A DNA stretch of 64,000 nt from Rubrobacter_A sp965214435. GTDB taxonomy: Bacteria; Actinomycetota; Rubrobacteria; Rubrobacterales; Rubrobacteraceae. This document shows, in pieces, positions 16,852-24,408 of the stretch. The DNA is taken from NCBI GenBank assembly GCA_965214435.1, contig OZ243960.1:2976001-3040000 (forward strand), in the 5' to 3' direction. The position numbers were made by a program, and so were the translations under genes. The notes below the pieces were generated by a model. That model saw only the letters and a program-made list of their open reading frames with translations, had not been told where the DNA came from and did no database searches. Positions within the stretch are counted from its first letter, which is position 1. Each line of letters opens with the position of its first letter.

Positions 16852-17534
16852 GAGGCATCCTCCTCTAAAGCTTTTATAACAAAGTCCCGGCCCTCGTAGA
16901 CGTGCTCGCGCATAATGATCTCCGCCCGCTCGCCGTCGCCAGCTTCCAGAGCGCCCAGGATCTGGCGGTGGTAATGGTTTGAAATGATCCGCTCGTGGGG
17001 CGTGTACCAGAAAAAGGCTTTAAAGACCAGCGGTATCTGGACGGTGCGCCGGAACATCTTCTCCAGCCGACCGTTTCGGGCGGCAGCCAGGATGCCGCCG
17101 TGAAACTCCCCATTGCGGGCGACAAGCCAGCGGATCTCCTCTTCGTGCTCGGAGAAACTCCCGGAGAGCTTCTCCATCTCCTCCGCGAGCGCCCACAGAC
17201 CGGCAAGCTCCCCCTTCTCTATCCGCCCGGCGGCCCGCCGCGCCGCGTGGCCCTCCAGCACGGCCCGCAGGTCGTAGATCTCCCACACGTCCTCGACGCT
17301 GAAAGAGCACACCGTCGCCCCGCGGTTCGGCGCAATCTCCACAAGCCCCTCGGCCTCCAGCATGGTTAGAGCCTGCCGTATCGGAGTCCGGCTCACCCCG
17401 AGCCTCTCTGCTACCTGCTCCTCGATCAAGCGCTCCCGCGGCCCATACTCCCCAACTAGAATGAGCTGCCGCAACCGCTCGCTCACCTCAAAATGCCCCG
17501 GGTTCTTGCTACCTTCCCGCAATCCTACTCTCAC
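16848..17534 (-). CDS. GntR/FCD family transcriptional regulator
   Basis: A 228-residue regulator. The N-terminal winged helix (about 15-80) holds ERLIEEQVAERLGVSRTPIR and TMLEAEGLVEIAPNRGATV. The C-terminal FCD effector domain has the metal-binding pattern Asp-x4-x-His-x-His (DLRAVLEGHAARRAA, ARNGEFHGGI, NHYHRQILGALEAGD). It heads the leftward catabolic operon and faces the Tm-1-like operon, so it probably represses both until a carboxylic-acid inducer binds. Two TTGTATAC-type sites lie in the divergent region. Its stop overlaps the inferred start of the CoA transferase gene. Confidence 0.93.
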   Translation of the reverse strand: MRVGLREGSKNPGHFEVSERLRQLILVGEYGPRERLIEEQVAERLGVSRTPIRQALTMLEAEGLVEIAPNRGATVCSFSVEDVWEIYDLRAVLEGHAARRAAGRIEKGELAGLWALAEEMEKLSGSFSEHEEEIRWLVARNGEFHGGILAAARNGRLEKMFRRTVQIPLVFKAFFWYTPHERIISNHYHRQILGALEAGDGERAEIIMREHVYEGRDFVIKALEEDAS

Positions 17535-17600
17535 GATAATCCCCTAGCCCCGGTTAAATAACCATCACCCTATAAACGTTTGAATTACCTGCTACAAAGT

Positions 17601-17610
17601 TTGTATACGA
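17601..17610. promoter_or_regulatory. Candidate GntR operator 1
   Basis: TTGTATACGA fits the TNGT-N2-ACNA pattern bound by many FadR/FCD-type GntR regulators. It lies 67 nt upstream of gntR in the divergent promoter region. Confidence 0.45.
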
Positions 17611-17684
17611 AAGTAGCAGCGCAAACGCTTTTTGTCAATAACCGATACAGAGAAAGATGTATTTATAAAATTTATAAAGAGTAT

Positions 17685-17694
17685 TTGTATACAG
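17685..17694. promoter_or_regulatory. Candidate GntR operator 2
   Basis: TTGTATACAG shares the TTGTATAC core with the site at 17601 and lies 84 nt (about eight helical turns) away. The DNA between them is AT-rich, with a TTTATAAAA/TTTATAAAG pair near 17660-17678. This spacing suits looping or control of both divergent promoters. Confidence 0.45.
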
Positions 17695-17778
17695 CTTATA
17701 TTGCACGCTGACTCGATGCGTAAAAGACAACTAGTGTAGGATTTAGCCAGGAGAAGGAGGAGAAAACGGGAGGTTCGG

Positions 17779-17928
17779 TTGCTAAAAGCATCAACCTCCG
17801 GGGCAGCCTACCATTGCAGGTCGCTCGCCGGGAGCGGTCGGATGTTCGCCGGTTCGGGCGCTATTTTTAGACGCTTCGTTAGACGCTTCGGCCGGCGTGC
17901 GGGCCACGGCTATTTTACGTTCGGATAG
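17779..17928 (+). CDS. Possible 49-residue leader ORF
   Basis: TTG at 17779 follows GGAGG by five nt and opens a frame of 49 codons ending at TAG 17926-17928, just before the ribosome site of the Tm-1-like gene. The peptide is basic (FRRFVRRFGRRAG) and not recognised. The same DNA forms an inverted repeat (GGAGGTT 17769-17775, AACCTCC 17793-17799) that would sequester the site. A 12-nt tandem repeat (TAGACGCTTCGT/G) at 17868-17891 lies inside it. It may be a regulatory leader or chance. Confidence 0.3.
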   Translation: MLKASTSGAAYHCRSLAGSGRMFAGSGAIFRRFVRRFGRRAGHGYFTFG

Positions 17929-17941
17929 AGAGGAGGCAAGC

Positions 17942-19198
17942 GTGACGACGGTAGTCCTTTTGGGAACGTTCGACACAAAGGGGGTGGAGTACGGATATCT
18001 GCGTGACCGATTGCTGGAGCACGAGGTCGGGGTAGTCCTCGTCGACGCCGGCATAGTCGGCGAGCCTCGCATAGAGCCGGACGTCACCAACGAGGAGGTC
18101 GCCCGGGCCGCCGGCGAGGACTTGCGGAAGCTGGCAGATGCCGGGGACCGGGGGGCGGCGGTCGAGGCGATGGCCCGGGGAGCGGGCGAAGTTCTAAAGC
18201 AGCTCTATCGGGAAGGGCGGCTCGACGGGGTGCTCGGGTGCGGTGGTTCCGGTGGCTCAGCGCTCGTCACGCGGGCGATGCGGGAGCTTCCGGTCGGGGT
18301 TCCGAAGCTCATGGTCTCGACCGTCGCCTCGGGTGACACCCGGCCGTATGTCGGGACGGTGGACGTTACCATGATGTACTCGGTCGTGGACATAGCCGGC
18401 ATCAACCACGTTTCAAGACGCATCCTCTCCAACGCCGCCGGAGCCATAGCCGGGATGGCGCAGGCCGCGGTCCCCGAAGAGCGCGAGGAGCGCCCGCTGG
18501 TCGGGGCCTCGATGTTCGGCGTAACCACCCCGGGGGTCGAGGCCGCCCGCGAGCGCCTCGAAGAGCTCGGCTACGAGGTTCTGGTCTTTCACGCCACCGG
18601 CACCGGCGGGCAGTCGATGGAAGCCCTGATGCGCGACGGCTTTGTAACCGGCGTCCTGGACCTCACGACCACCGAGCTGGCCGACGACCTGGTAGGCGGC
18701 GTCCTCTCCGCCGGTCCCGACCGCCTGGAAGCCGCAGGTGCTTTGGGTATCCCGCAGGTCGTTTCTTTGGGCGCTCTTGACATGGTCAACTTCGGCCCCC
18801 GGGATTCCGTGCCGCAGGAGTTTGAGGACCGGAACCTCTACGTGCACAACCCGACCATAACCCTCATGCGCACCACCCCCGAAGAGTGCGCCGAGCTCGG
18901 ACGCCGCATAGCCCGCAAGCTAAACGCCGCCGCGGGTCCGGTGACGCTCTTTATCCCGCTCGGTGGCATCTCGCTCATTGCCACCGAGGGCCAACCCTTC
19001 CACGACCCCGAGGCCGACAAGGCCCTGCTCGACACTTTGCGGGAGAATCTGGACGATACCGTGGAAGTCCGGGAGATGGAGGAGGATATAAACGACTCCG
19101 GGTTTGCCCGGGCGATGGCCGACAGGCTCGACGAGCACTACAAAGCCTGGGCCGGATCCGAAGCTGAAGCCGGGAATACAAAGGAGGTGGGACGTTGA
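17942..19198 (+). CDS. Tm-1-like ATP-binding domain protein (UPF0261)
   Basis: A 418-residue protein of the UPF0261 family. It is homologous to the N-terminal half of the tomato Tm-1 virus-resistance protein, a region known to bind ATP. It begins VTTVVLLGTFDTKGVEYGYL. Glycine-rich motifs GCGGSGGSALVTRAMRELP and STVASGDTRPYVG follow, then DVTMMYSVVDIAGINHVSRR. GTG at 17942 has AGGAGG five nt upstream. The stop overlaps the start of the TIM-barrel gene (TTGA). In plants and fungi these two genes form one fused polypeptide. The bacterial biochemical role is not known to me; context links it to acyl-CoA and amide catabolism. Confidence 0.9.
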   Translation: MTTVVLLGTFDTKGVEYGYLRDRLLEHEVGVVLVDAGIVGEPRIEPDVTNEEVARAAGEDLRKLADAGDRGAAVEAMARGAGEVLKQLYREGRLDGVLGCGGSGGSALVTRAMRELPVGVPKLMVSTVASGDTRPYVGTVDVTMMYSVVDIAGINHVSRRILSNAAGAIAGMAQAAVPEEREERPLVGASMFGVTTPGVEAARERLEELGYEVLVFHATGTGGQSMEALMRDGFVTGVLDLTTTELADDLVGGVLSAGPDRLEAAGALGIPQVVSLGALDMVNFGPRDSVPQEFEDRNLYVHNPTITLMRTTPEECAELGRRIARKLNAAAGPVTLFIPLGGISLIATEGQPFHDPEADKALLDTLRENLDDTVEVREMEEDINDSGFARAMADRLDEHYKAWAGSEAEAGNTKEVGR

Positions 19199-20028
19199 AC
19201 CGCGACGCGGCGCTCTCCCGGTTAAGCGGCGAGGTCGAAAAAGGAAACCCTATTGTCGGGGCCGGGACCGGGACCGGGCTCTCGGCCAAGTGCGCCGAAG
19301 CCGGGGGCGTGGACCTCATAATCATCTACAACTCCGGCCGCTACCGGATGGCCGGTCGCGGTTCGCTCGCCGGGCTCCTCCCCTACGGCGACGCCAACGC
19401 CATCGTCGTGGACATGGCTTCCGAAGTATTGCCCATCGTAGAAGACACCCCGGTCCTGGCCGGCGTCTGCGGCACCGACCCGTTCCGCCTCATGCCGGTG
19501 TTCCTCAAACAGCTAAAAGAGATGGGGTTCTCCGGCATCCAGAACTTCCCGACCGTCGGCCTCTTCGACGGGAACTTCCGCCAGAACCTGGAAGAGACCG
19601 GCATGGGCTTCGGCCTGGAAGTGGAGTTGGTCCGCGAGGCCCTGAACCTGGACCTCCTGACTGCCCCGTACGTCTTTAACGAGGACGAAGCCCGCGCGAT
19701 GGCCGAGGCCGGGGCCGATGTGCTCGTGCCGCACATGGGTCTTACCACCTCCGGGAGTATCGGGGCCCAGACCGCGCTATCCCTCGACGACTCGGTGGAG
19801 CGCGTACAGGCCCTGCACGACGCCGCCAAAAAAGAGAACCCTGATGTACTGGTGTTATGCCATGGTGGTCCAATAGCCAGCCCGGACGACGCGGCATACG
19901 TGCTGGAGAGGACGGATGGGGTGGTCGGTTTCTTCGGGGCGTCGAGCATGGAGCGGCTGCCGACGGAAGAGGCGATGACCGAGAACATGCGGCGGTTCAA
20001 GAAGATAGGGACGGGAGGAAGAGAATGA
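19195..20028 (+). CDS. Phosphoenolpyruvate-hydrolase-family TIM-barrel protein
   Basis: A 277-residue TIM-barrel protein related to the PEP mutase/isocitrate lyase superfamily and to the C-terminal half of plant Tm-1. Characteristic stretches are IVGAGTGTGLSAKCAEAGG, LIIIYNSGRYRMAGRGSLAG, VLAGVCGTDPF, GIQNFPTVGLFDGNFRQNLE and GVVGFFGASSMERLPTE. The TTG start overlaps the preceding stop, with AAGGAGGTGG upstream. It is one transcript with the Tm-1-like gene before it and the cupin after it (ATGA overlap). The reaction is not known to me; a C-C lyase or a hydrolase on a small keto acid would fit the fold. Confidence 0.9.
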   Translation: MNRDAALSRLSGEVEKGNPIVGAGTGTGLSAKCAEAGGVDLIIIYNSGRYRMAGRGSLAGLLPYGDANAIVVDMASEVLPIVEDTPVLAGVCGTDPFRLMPVFLKQLKEMGFSGIQNFPTVGLFDGNFRQNLEETGMGFGLEVELVREALNLDLLTAPYVFNEDEARAMAEAGADVLVPHMGLTTSGSIGAQTALSLDDSVERVQALHDAAKKENPDVLVLCHGGPIASPDDAAYVLERTDGVVGFFGASSMERLPTEEAMTENMRRFKKIGTGGRE

Positions 20029-20435
20029 GTCTGGTAGATAAGGAGTCACAGGCGGTCCACACTTTCGGGTGGGGCCAGATCAAGTGGTTCATAACCCCCG
20101 ACGCCACCGAAGGCTCGGACCTGACGTTCGGCGAGGTAATCTTGATGCCCGGCAAAGGCCATGACCGCCACAACCACCCCGACGCCGAGGAGATACTCTA
20201 CGTCCTCTCCGGCTCCGGCGAGCAGATGCTAGACGACGGCGAGCCGTTCCCGATAAGTCCCGGAGACACTATCCACGTCCCGAAGGCGGTCTTTCACTCC
20301 ACCACGAACACCGGCTGGTCCCCGATGCGCCTCCTCGCCCTCTACAGCCCCGGCGGCGCCGAAAAAGCTCTGACAGAGCTACCGGACTTTAAAGAAGTCC
20401 CTCCGGAAGAAAGCCCGGAGTGGGTCCGTCCTTAG
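20025..20435 (+). CDS. Cupin domain protein
   Basis: A 136-residue single-domain cupin. Motif 1 (HDRHNHPDAEEILYVLSGSG) supplies His, His and Glu ligands, and motif 2 (PGDTIHVPKAVFHSTTN) supplies the last His. ATG at 20025 overlaps the stop of the TIM-barrel gene and has GGAGGAAGAG upstream; a longer reading has no support. As last gene of the Tm-1-like operon it may be an isomerase, a dioxygenase-like enzyme or a ligand-binding accessory protein. Confidence 0.85.
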   Translation: MSLVDKESQAVHTFGWGQIKWFITPDATEGSDLTFGEVILMPGKGHDRHNHPDAEEILYVLSGSGEQMLDDGEPFPISPGDTIHVPKAVFHSTTNTGWSPMRLLALYSPGGAEKALTELPDFKEVPPEESPEWVRP

Positions 20436-20441
20436 CACCTG

Positions 20442-20472
20442 GGGTCCGGTAACCCAGTAGAACACCGGACCC
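20442..20472 (+). terminator. Hairpin after the cupin gene
   Basis: GGGTCCGGT at 20442-20450 pairs with ACCGGACCC at 20464-20472 around a 13-nt loop, starting 7 nt after the stop. No T tract follows. Confidence 0.4.
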
Positions 20473-20504
20473 TGCCAAACCCGCCGCCGACCTTTAACGA
20501 TTCC

Positions 20505-21355
20505 TTAGCGGTCCGCGCTCATGGATTCGATCATCCACTGCGGGTAGAGCGCGGCCGGCTCGGTGGTACCCGAGAGGCGCTCCAGCTCCTCATCGGAGAG
20601 TTCTATGTCCGTGGCACCGAGGTTGTCCTCTAGCTGGGACATCTTGTTAGCACCCACGATCACCGACGTTACTCCCCGCTGATGGAGGAGCCAGGCCAGG
20701 GCGACCTGTGCGACCGAGGCGCCCTTTGACTCGGCGACCTCCTGCAAGGCGTCCACAGCGTCAAAGCCGCGGTCGTCCACCGGCGGGAAGTCGAAGTCGA
20801 CGCGCCGCGAACCTTCCGGACTCTGGTTGTCACGGGTGTACTTGCCCGAGAGAAGCCCCCCGAGAGTGGCGACCAGGTCAGGACCCCGAGACCTTCTTCG
20901 CGGGTCAGCGGCAGAAGCTCGTGCTCCAGATCCCGGCCGACGAGCGAGTAGTAAGCCTGCAGCGAGGCAAACGTCTCCCAATCGTGGGCGCGGCAGATCT
21001 CCAGCGACTTCATGATGTGCCGGGCCGTCCAGTTCGAGCAACCGATGTAGCGCACCTTGCCCATCCGCACCAGGTCGTTCAGGGTGCGCAGCGTCTCTTC
21101 TATCGGGGTACTGGGGTCCCAGGCGTGCACCTGATACAGGTCTATATAGTCGGTTCCGAGACGCCTGAGGCTGGCATCACAGGCGGCCATGATGTGCTGG
21201 CGCGAGAGGCCCACGTTGTTTACGTCGCCCTCACCGCTGAACGCGGCCTCGCTCATAGCACCCCGCACCTTGGTCGCCAGTACCACGGACTCGCGCTCGA
21301 CGCCGGCGTTCTTCAGCGAGCGGCCCAGGATCTCCTCCGACTCGCCGTAAGAGTC
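20505..21355 (-). pseudogene. Aldo/keto reductase, N-truncated and frameshifted
   Basis: Two frames together read as an aldo/keto reductase. The upstream frame carries ESEEILGRSLKNAG, VVLATKVRGAMSEA, YIDLYQVHAWDPSTPIEETL, YIGCSNWTARHI and GLGVLTWSPLSGG. The other frame then carries LSGKYTRDNQSPEGSRR through VTSVIVGANKMSQLEDNL to the end. The shift lies at a run of six C at 20856-20861; one more base would restore the frame. The N-terminal first strands, including the catalytic-Asp region, are missing: conservation begins at SYGESEEIL (about 21355). The DNA beyond that point codes on the other strand. Two independent lesions make decay more likely than a sequencing error. Confidence 0.8.
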
Positions 21356-21488
21356 TATTCCCGTTATCGGCATCGATATAGCCGCCCGGTTCTTCGGCCT
21401 CGTCTCCGCCGGTCTGGTGTTTGCCGGGGTCGTCGCCGTCCTGTCCGGCATCTCCCTCGTCACCCTGCTCGCCCGGGCGAAACCTTGA
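21351..21488 (+). pseudogene. C-terminal remnant of a membrane-protein gene
   Basis: A plus-strand frame open from 21351 to the TGA at 21486-21488 reads IPVIGIDIAARFFGLVSAGL and then a second hydrophobic run ending TLLARAKP. This is a typical C-terminal transmembrane segment, with no start codon. It abuts exactly where the aldo/keto reductase similarity stops, so the junction looks like a deletion or rearrangement joining two unrelated genes. Confidence 0.4.
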
Positions 21489-21542
21489 GACCAGCCTGTC
21501 CGGTAAGTAGTGCGCACCGCCCGGTTTATAAGCCACCGCGGC

Positions 21543-22085
21543 CTAACCGGGCTTCTCTCCGCGGGGCCACAGGGTATAGCTGAAAGACCATACGAAGTCG
21601 ATGAGTAGCAGGACTGTCCATCCTCCCGCGATACTGATCAGCGCCCCGGTCCGCCCAGGGTCTCCGACCAGCGCTACCCCGCCCAGGAGCAAAGCGCATC
21701 CGACGGCCCACGCGAGCAGGTGACGTCCCCACTGGCGGCGCTCGCGGCGGGCATGGTCGGAACCGGTCTTAGATGGGCGCGGAGGCGGCGAACCTCCAGC
21801 AAACCGGTAGACGAAGCGCGCGTCGGCCCAACGGACCATCGAGTGTCCCCAGGCCACGGAGACCCCGAGGTAGACCGCGGCCAGCCCGTGCGCGAAGTTG
21901 GCTCCACCCCCGCCGTAGCGCAGGTCGATCGCCGAAGCACTGAGTAAGACTAAATCCACCAGCGGCACGCAGACCAGAAGCGCCGCACCGAGCCGCGGAC
22001 GACGCAGTAGATAACGAGCGGCGAGGCCAGCGAACAGCACGACCCAGAAACCAACCTCGCAAGCGACGATCAGGACGTAGATCAT
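21543..22085 (-). CDS. Integral membrane protein divergent from a TetR regulator
   Basis: A 180-residue protein with about five hydrophobic segments, including MIYVLIVACEVGFWVVLFAG, LGAALLVCVPLVDLVLLSAS and LLAWAVGCALLLGGVALVG, and a basic cytoplasmic loop (PPPRPSKTGSDHARRERRQW). The ATG at 22085 has AAGGTGG five nt upstream; an upstream reading to 22133 would run through the operator. It faces a TetR gene across a 68-nt gap with a palindrome, an arrangement common for membrane proteins repressed by their neighbour. The transported or sensed compound is unknown. Confidence 0.8.
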   Translation of the reverse strand: MIYVLIVACEVGFWVVLFAGLAARYLLRRPRLGAALLVCVPLVDLVLLSASAIDLRYGGGGANFAHGLAAVYLGVSVAWGHSMVRWADARFVYRFAGGSPPPRPSKTGSDHARRERRQWGRHLLAWAVGCALLLGGVALVGDPGRTGALISIAGGWTVLLLIDFVWSFSYTLWPRGEKPG

Positions 22086-22127
22086 GGCGTCCACCTTTAC
22101 AATACAGTTGTGCGGCAAAATCAATGG

Positions 22128-22143
22128 TAGCACGATTGTGCTA
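22128..22143. promoter_or_regulatory. Candidate TetR operator
   Basis: TAGCACGATTGTGCTA is an exact palindrome with 6-nt arms, located in the short gap between the divergent membrane-protein and TetR genes, 10 nt before the TetR start. Confidence 0.5.
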
Positions 22144-22153
22144 TAAAGGAAAG

Positions 22154-22765
22154 ATGCCGAAGGTGGTCGATATAGAGGCGCGCCGGAAGGAGTTGGCGGA
22201 GGCGGTGTGGCGGGTGATCCGGCACCAGGGACTGGAGCGGGCTTCGGTAAGGAACGTTGCCCGCGAAGCGGGGATGTCTATGGGTGCGCTCCGGCACTAC
22301 TTCGGGACCCAGGAGGAGCTTCTGGCCTTCTCGATGAGGCTGGTCCTCGAGCGGGCGCGCCAGCGGGTAGAAGCGTTGGACCTTACGGCTTGCGGCCCCC
22401 GGGCAGCGGTCGAGGCGATACTGCGCGAGGTCTTGCCGCAGGACGCCGAGCGCAGGGCCGAGGCGGAGGTCTGGCTGGCTTTGACCGGCCGGGCGCTGGC
22501 GGACCCGGCACTGCGGGATTTAAGCCAGGAGTCCTACGATCTATTGCAGGGGCTGTGCCGGTACCTTATAGGCACGCTGGTCGAATCGGGGTTAGCCGCG
22601 CCCGGGCTAGATGTTGACCTCGAAGCCGAGCGGCTATACGCGATGGTCGACGGGCTCGCGGTGCACGCCGTGGTCCGGCCGGAGCGGGCGCCGAGCGACC
22701 TGGTAGCATCAGTGCTCACCCGGCACCTCGACAGCCTGTGCTACGACCTCCGGAACCGCCCTTGA
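22154..22765 (+). CDS. TetR/AcrR family transcriptional regulator
   Basis: A 203-residue regulator. The N-terminal helix-turn-helix (about 10-55) reads ELAEAVWRVIRHQGLERASV, RNVAREAGMSMGALRHYFG and TQEELLAFSM. The C-terminal domain is helical, for ligand binding and dimerisation. The ATG at 22154 with AAAGGA upstream is preferred over one at 22124, because the family start is close to PKVVDIEARR and the earlier codon lies upstream of the palindrome. It probably represses itself and the divergent membrane protein. Confidence 0.9.
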   Translation: MPKVVDIEARRKELAEAVWRVIRHQGLERASVRNVAREAGMSMGALRHYFGTQEELLAFSMRLVLERARQRVEALDLTACGPRAAVEAILREVLPQDAERRAEAEVWLALTGRALADPALRDLSQESYDLLQGLCRYLIGTLVESGLAAPGLDVDLEAERLYAMVDGLAVHAVVRPERAPSDLVASVLTRHLDSLCYDLRNRP

Positions 22766-22808
22766 TGCCGCTCCGGGCTTTACCCGCGAGACCGGGTTTG
22801 CAGCTTGA

Positions 22809-23024
22809 CTACGTTCTATCCGGGGAGGTATCCCAGTAGAGGCTGGTTACCCAATAACCGGTACCGTTCGTGGTACCCGCGCTGACCAGCCGCCATCCCC
22901 GGGAAGCACCCTCGTTGAGCGCTTGCTGAACGTTTCTCTGATGCGTCTTCTCCCCCAACTCGCCGGAGACGAGTTGAACCTGATAGCGTCCGGGCGGTGT
23001 GGCCGAACTCCCCGAGCCGAACAT
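22809..23024 (-). CDS. DUF4177-like small protein
   Basis: A 71-residue protein. It has a beta-strand (RYQVQLVSGELGEK) followed by QQALNEGASRGWRLVSAGTT, resembling DUF4177-type proteins in which a helix ending GW-x-L-V-S is typical. ATG at 23024 has GGAAGGGGG upstream; an earlier start at 23075 lacks one. The function is unknown. It has no membrane segment and no operon partner. Confidence 0.6.
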   Translation of the reverse strand: MFGSGSSATPPGRYQVQLVSGELGEKTHQRNVQQALNEGASRGWRLVSAGTTNGTGYWVTSLYWDTSPDRT

Positions 23025-23158
23025 AGCGACCCCCTTCCCGAAGATATGTGCCTGCCAGTCTACTCTGGAGGCCACACTCTCGCAGAGACTATTCCTACCG
23101 GGGTCTACGCAGGTTAGTGGGAATTATCATGCCCTCTTAACCGGGCGGTAGCGCGTCT

Positions 23159-23719
23159 TTAGGACGGAGGGTCCTCGTCTACCACGGCCGGGTTCTCGCC
23201 GGTCGGGGGTTCGGCGCCCGGCGGGGGCGGCGGGGGATTCTCCTTACCCGAGCCTTCCTCTATCTGCCGTCGGATGCTCTCCAGGGTGGACGATATGCCC
23301 TCGGGGATCGGGTCCCGCTCCTCGGCCTGCTCCTGAATGTTGGGCTCCGCCGACCGCTCCCCGAAAGACAGGTGAACCGTTACCAGGCTATCTCCTCCGG
23401 ACCCGTTGCCCTCGGAGACCGTGAGCCAGCCGGAGTAGTCCCGCTCTACCTCCGCCCCCCACTCCATGCGACGCTCGCCCTCGTTCACGGCCAGGTAGCC
23501 TTCGGCGGTGAAAGTGCCGTTCTCCTCGGCATTCTCTCCCCCGGGGTACTCTAGCGTGGTGCGGATCTTCTGTCCCGGGTTGTCGCCCTCCGAAGGGCCT
23601 TCGACGGAAGCTTCGATCACGGGCGGCAGGTAAGCCGGGAGGTTGCCCACATCGGACAGCCAGGAGAAGACCTCTCCCGGGGGCGCGTCTACGTTCTGCG
23701 TTTGTTCGTACTCGGCCAC
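23159..23719 (-). CDS. SRPBCC/START-like domain protein
   Basis: A 186-residue protein with an SRPBCC ligand-binding fold at about 1-150: EQTQNVDAPPGEVFSWLSDV and GNLPAYLPPVIEASV open it, and a long C-terminal helix near STLESIRRQIEEG closes the cavity. A proline-rich tail follows (PPPPPPGAEPPTGENP). GTG at 23719 has AAGGAGA upstream and gives a family-like N-terminus, so it is preferred over ATG at 23737. The ligand is unknown. Confidence 0.8.
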   Translation of the reverse strand: MAEYEQTQNVDAPPGEVFSWLSDVGNLPAYLPPVIEASVEGPSEGDNPGQKIRTTLEYPGGENAEENGTFTAEGYLAVNEGERRMEWGAEVERDYSGWLTVSEGNGSGGDSLVTVHLSFGERSAEPNIQEQAEERDPIPEGISSTLESIRRQIEEGSGKENPPPPPPGAEPPTGENPAVVDEDPPS

Positions 23720-23925
23720 CTTACTCTCCTTTTCCAACCCCGACCGCTCGCCAGGGTGTCCCTAACCTTGGGCTCTCGTCTCGGAACCCCCACGTTCTTA
23801 CCCATCCATCTCTACTTCTCTAACCTCGGCGAGCACCGCACCTCCGGGTACCGGGCTGCTTTCAGTGTAGGGTAGGGAACGCACGACGTCCATACGGCGC
23901 CGCGGTAGATCGCTCCGTCGCCTTT

Positions 23926-24393
23926 CTAGCGGGACTGGCTCCGGTCCAGGTACGAGTAGGCGAGCCCGGTGGCCGTAGCGTAGACGGTATGATGCAGCAG
24001 GTCCGTGGCGGTCGCCTTCCCGCCGTAGCGGAAGACCGGAGCCGAGACGTTCAGTGCCGGGAGAACGACCTGTTCAGCACCCCACACCAGCGCGAGGTGC
24101 GCTGCGGTACCCGTAAGCCCCGAGAGACCGACAGAGTCCAGCAACCCCCGCACACTACCCCAGCCCGTGCCATAGCCCCAGTGGACCAGCTCCGAGAACT
24201 GGGCTTCGGACTCTTCATCCTCCGGCTCGACCTCCAGCACCTTCTCGGCGGCCTCGTCCGGGGTCTGGCTCGCGCCCCGGCCGCTCAGCCTCATCTCCAG
24301 AGTGCTCGACACCGTCATCGCGGCTGTACCGGCCAGGCCCGCGAAAAGACCCTTGCCGACGTTTGCTGCTACATCTCCCAAAGTTGTGCTCAA
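23926..24393 (-). CDS. Small membrane protein, DUF1440/YagU-like
   Basis: A 155-residue protein with a glycine-rich N-terminal helix (VGKGLFAGLAGTAAMTVSST) and further hydrophobic helices around WGYGTGWGSVRGLLDSVGL and TAAHLALVWGAEQ. The pattern resembles YagU-type (DUF1440) inner-membrane proteins. It starts with TTG at 24393 after AAGGAG. It lies just downstream of the molybdenum hydroxylase operon on the same strand; the E. coli relative yagU also lies beside the yagTSR aldehyde oxidoreductase genes, which supports the match. The function is unknown. Confidence 0.65.
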   Translation of the reverse strand: MSTTLGDVAANVGKGLFAGLAGTAAMTVSSTLEMRLSGRGASQTPDEAAEKVLEVEPEDEESEAQFSELVHWGYGTGWGSVRGLLDSVGLSGLTGTAAHLALVWGAEQVVLPALNVSAPVFRYGGKATATDLLHHTVYATATGLAYSYLDRSQSR

Positions 24394-24408
24394 TTAACTT
24401 CTCCTTCG

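Noticed and set aside
20856..20861. Programmed frameshifting at the C run in the aldo/keto reductase
   Set aside because: The gene also lacks its N-terminal part, so a broken gene is the simpler explanation.
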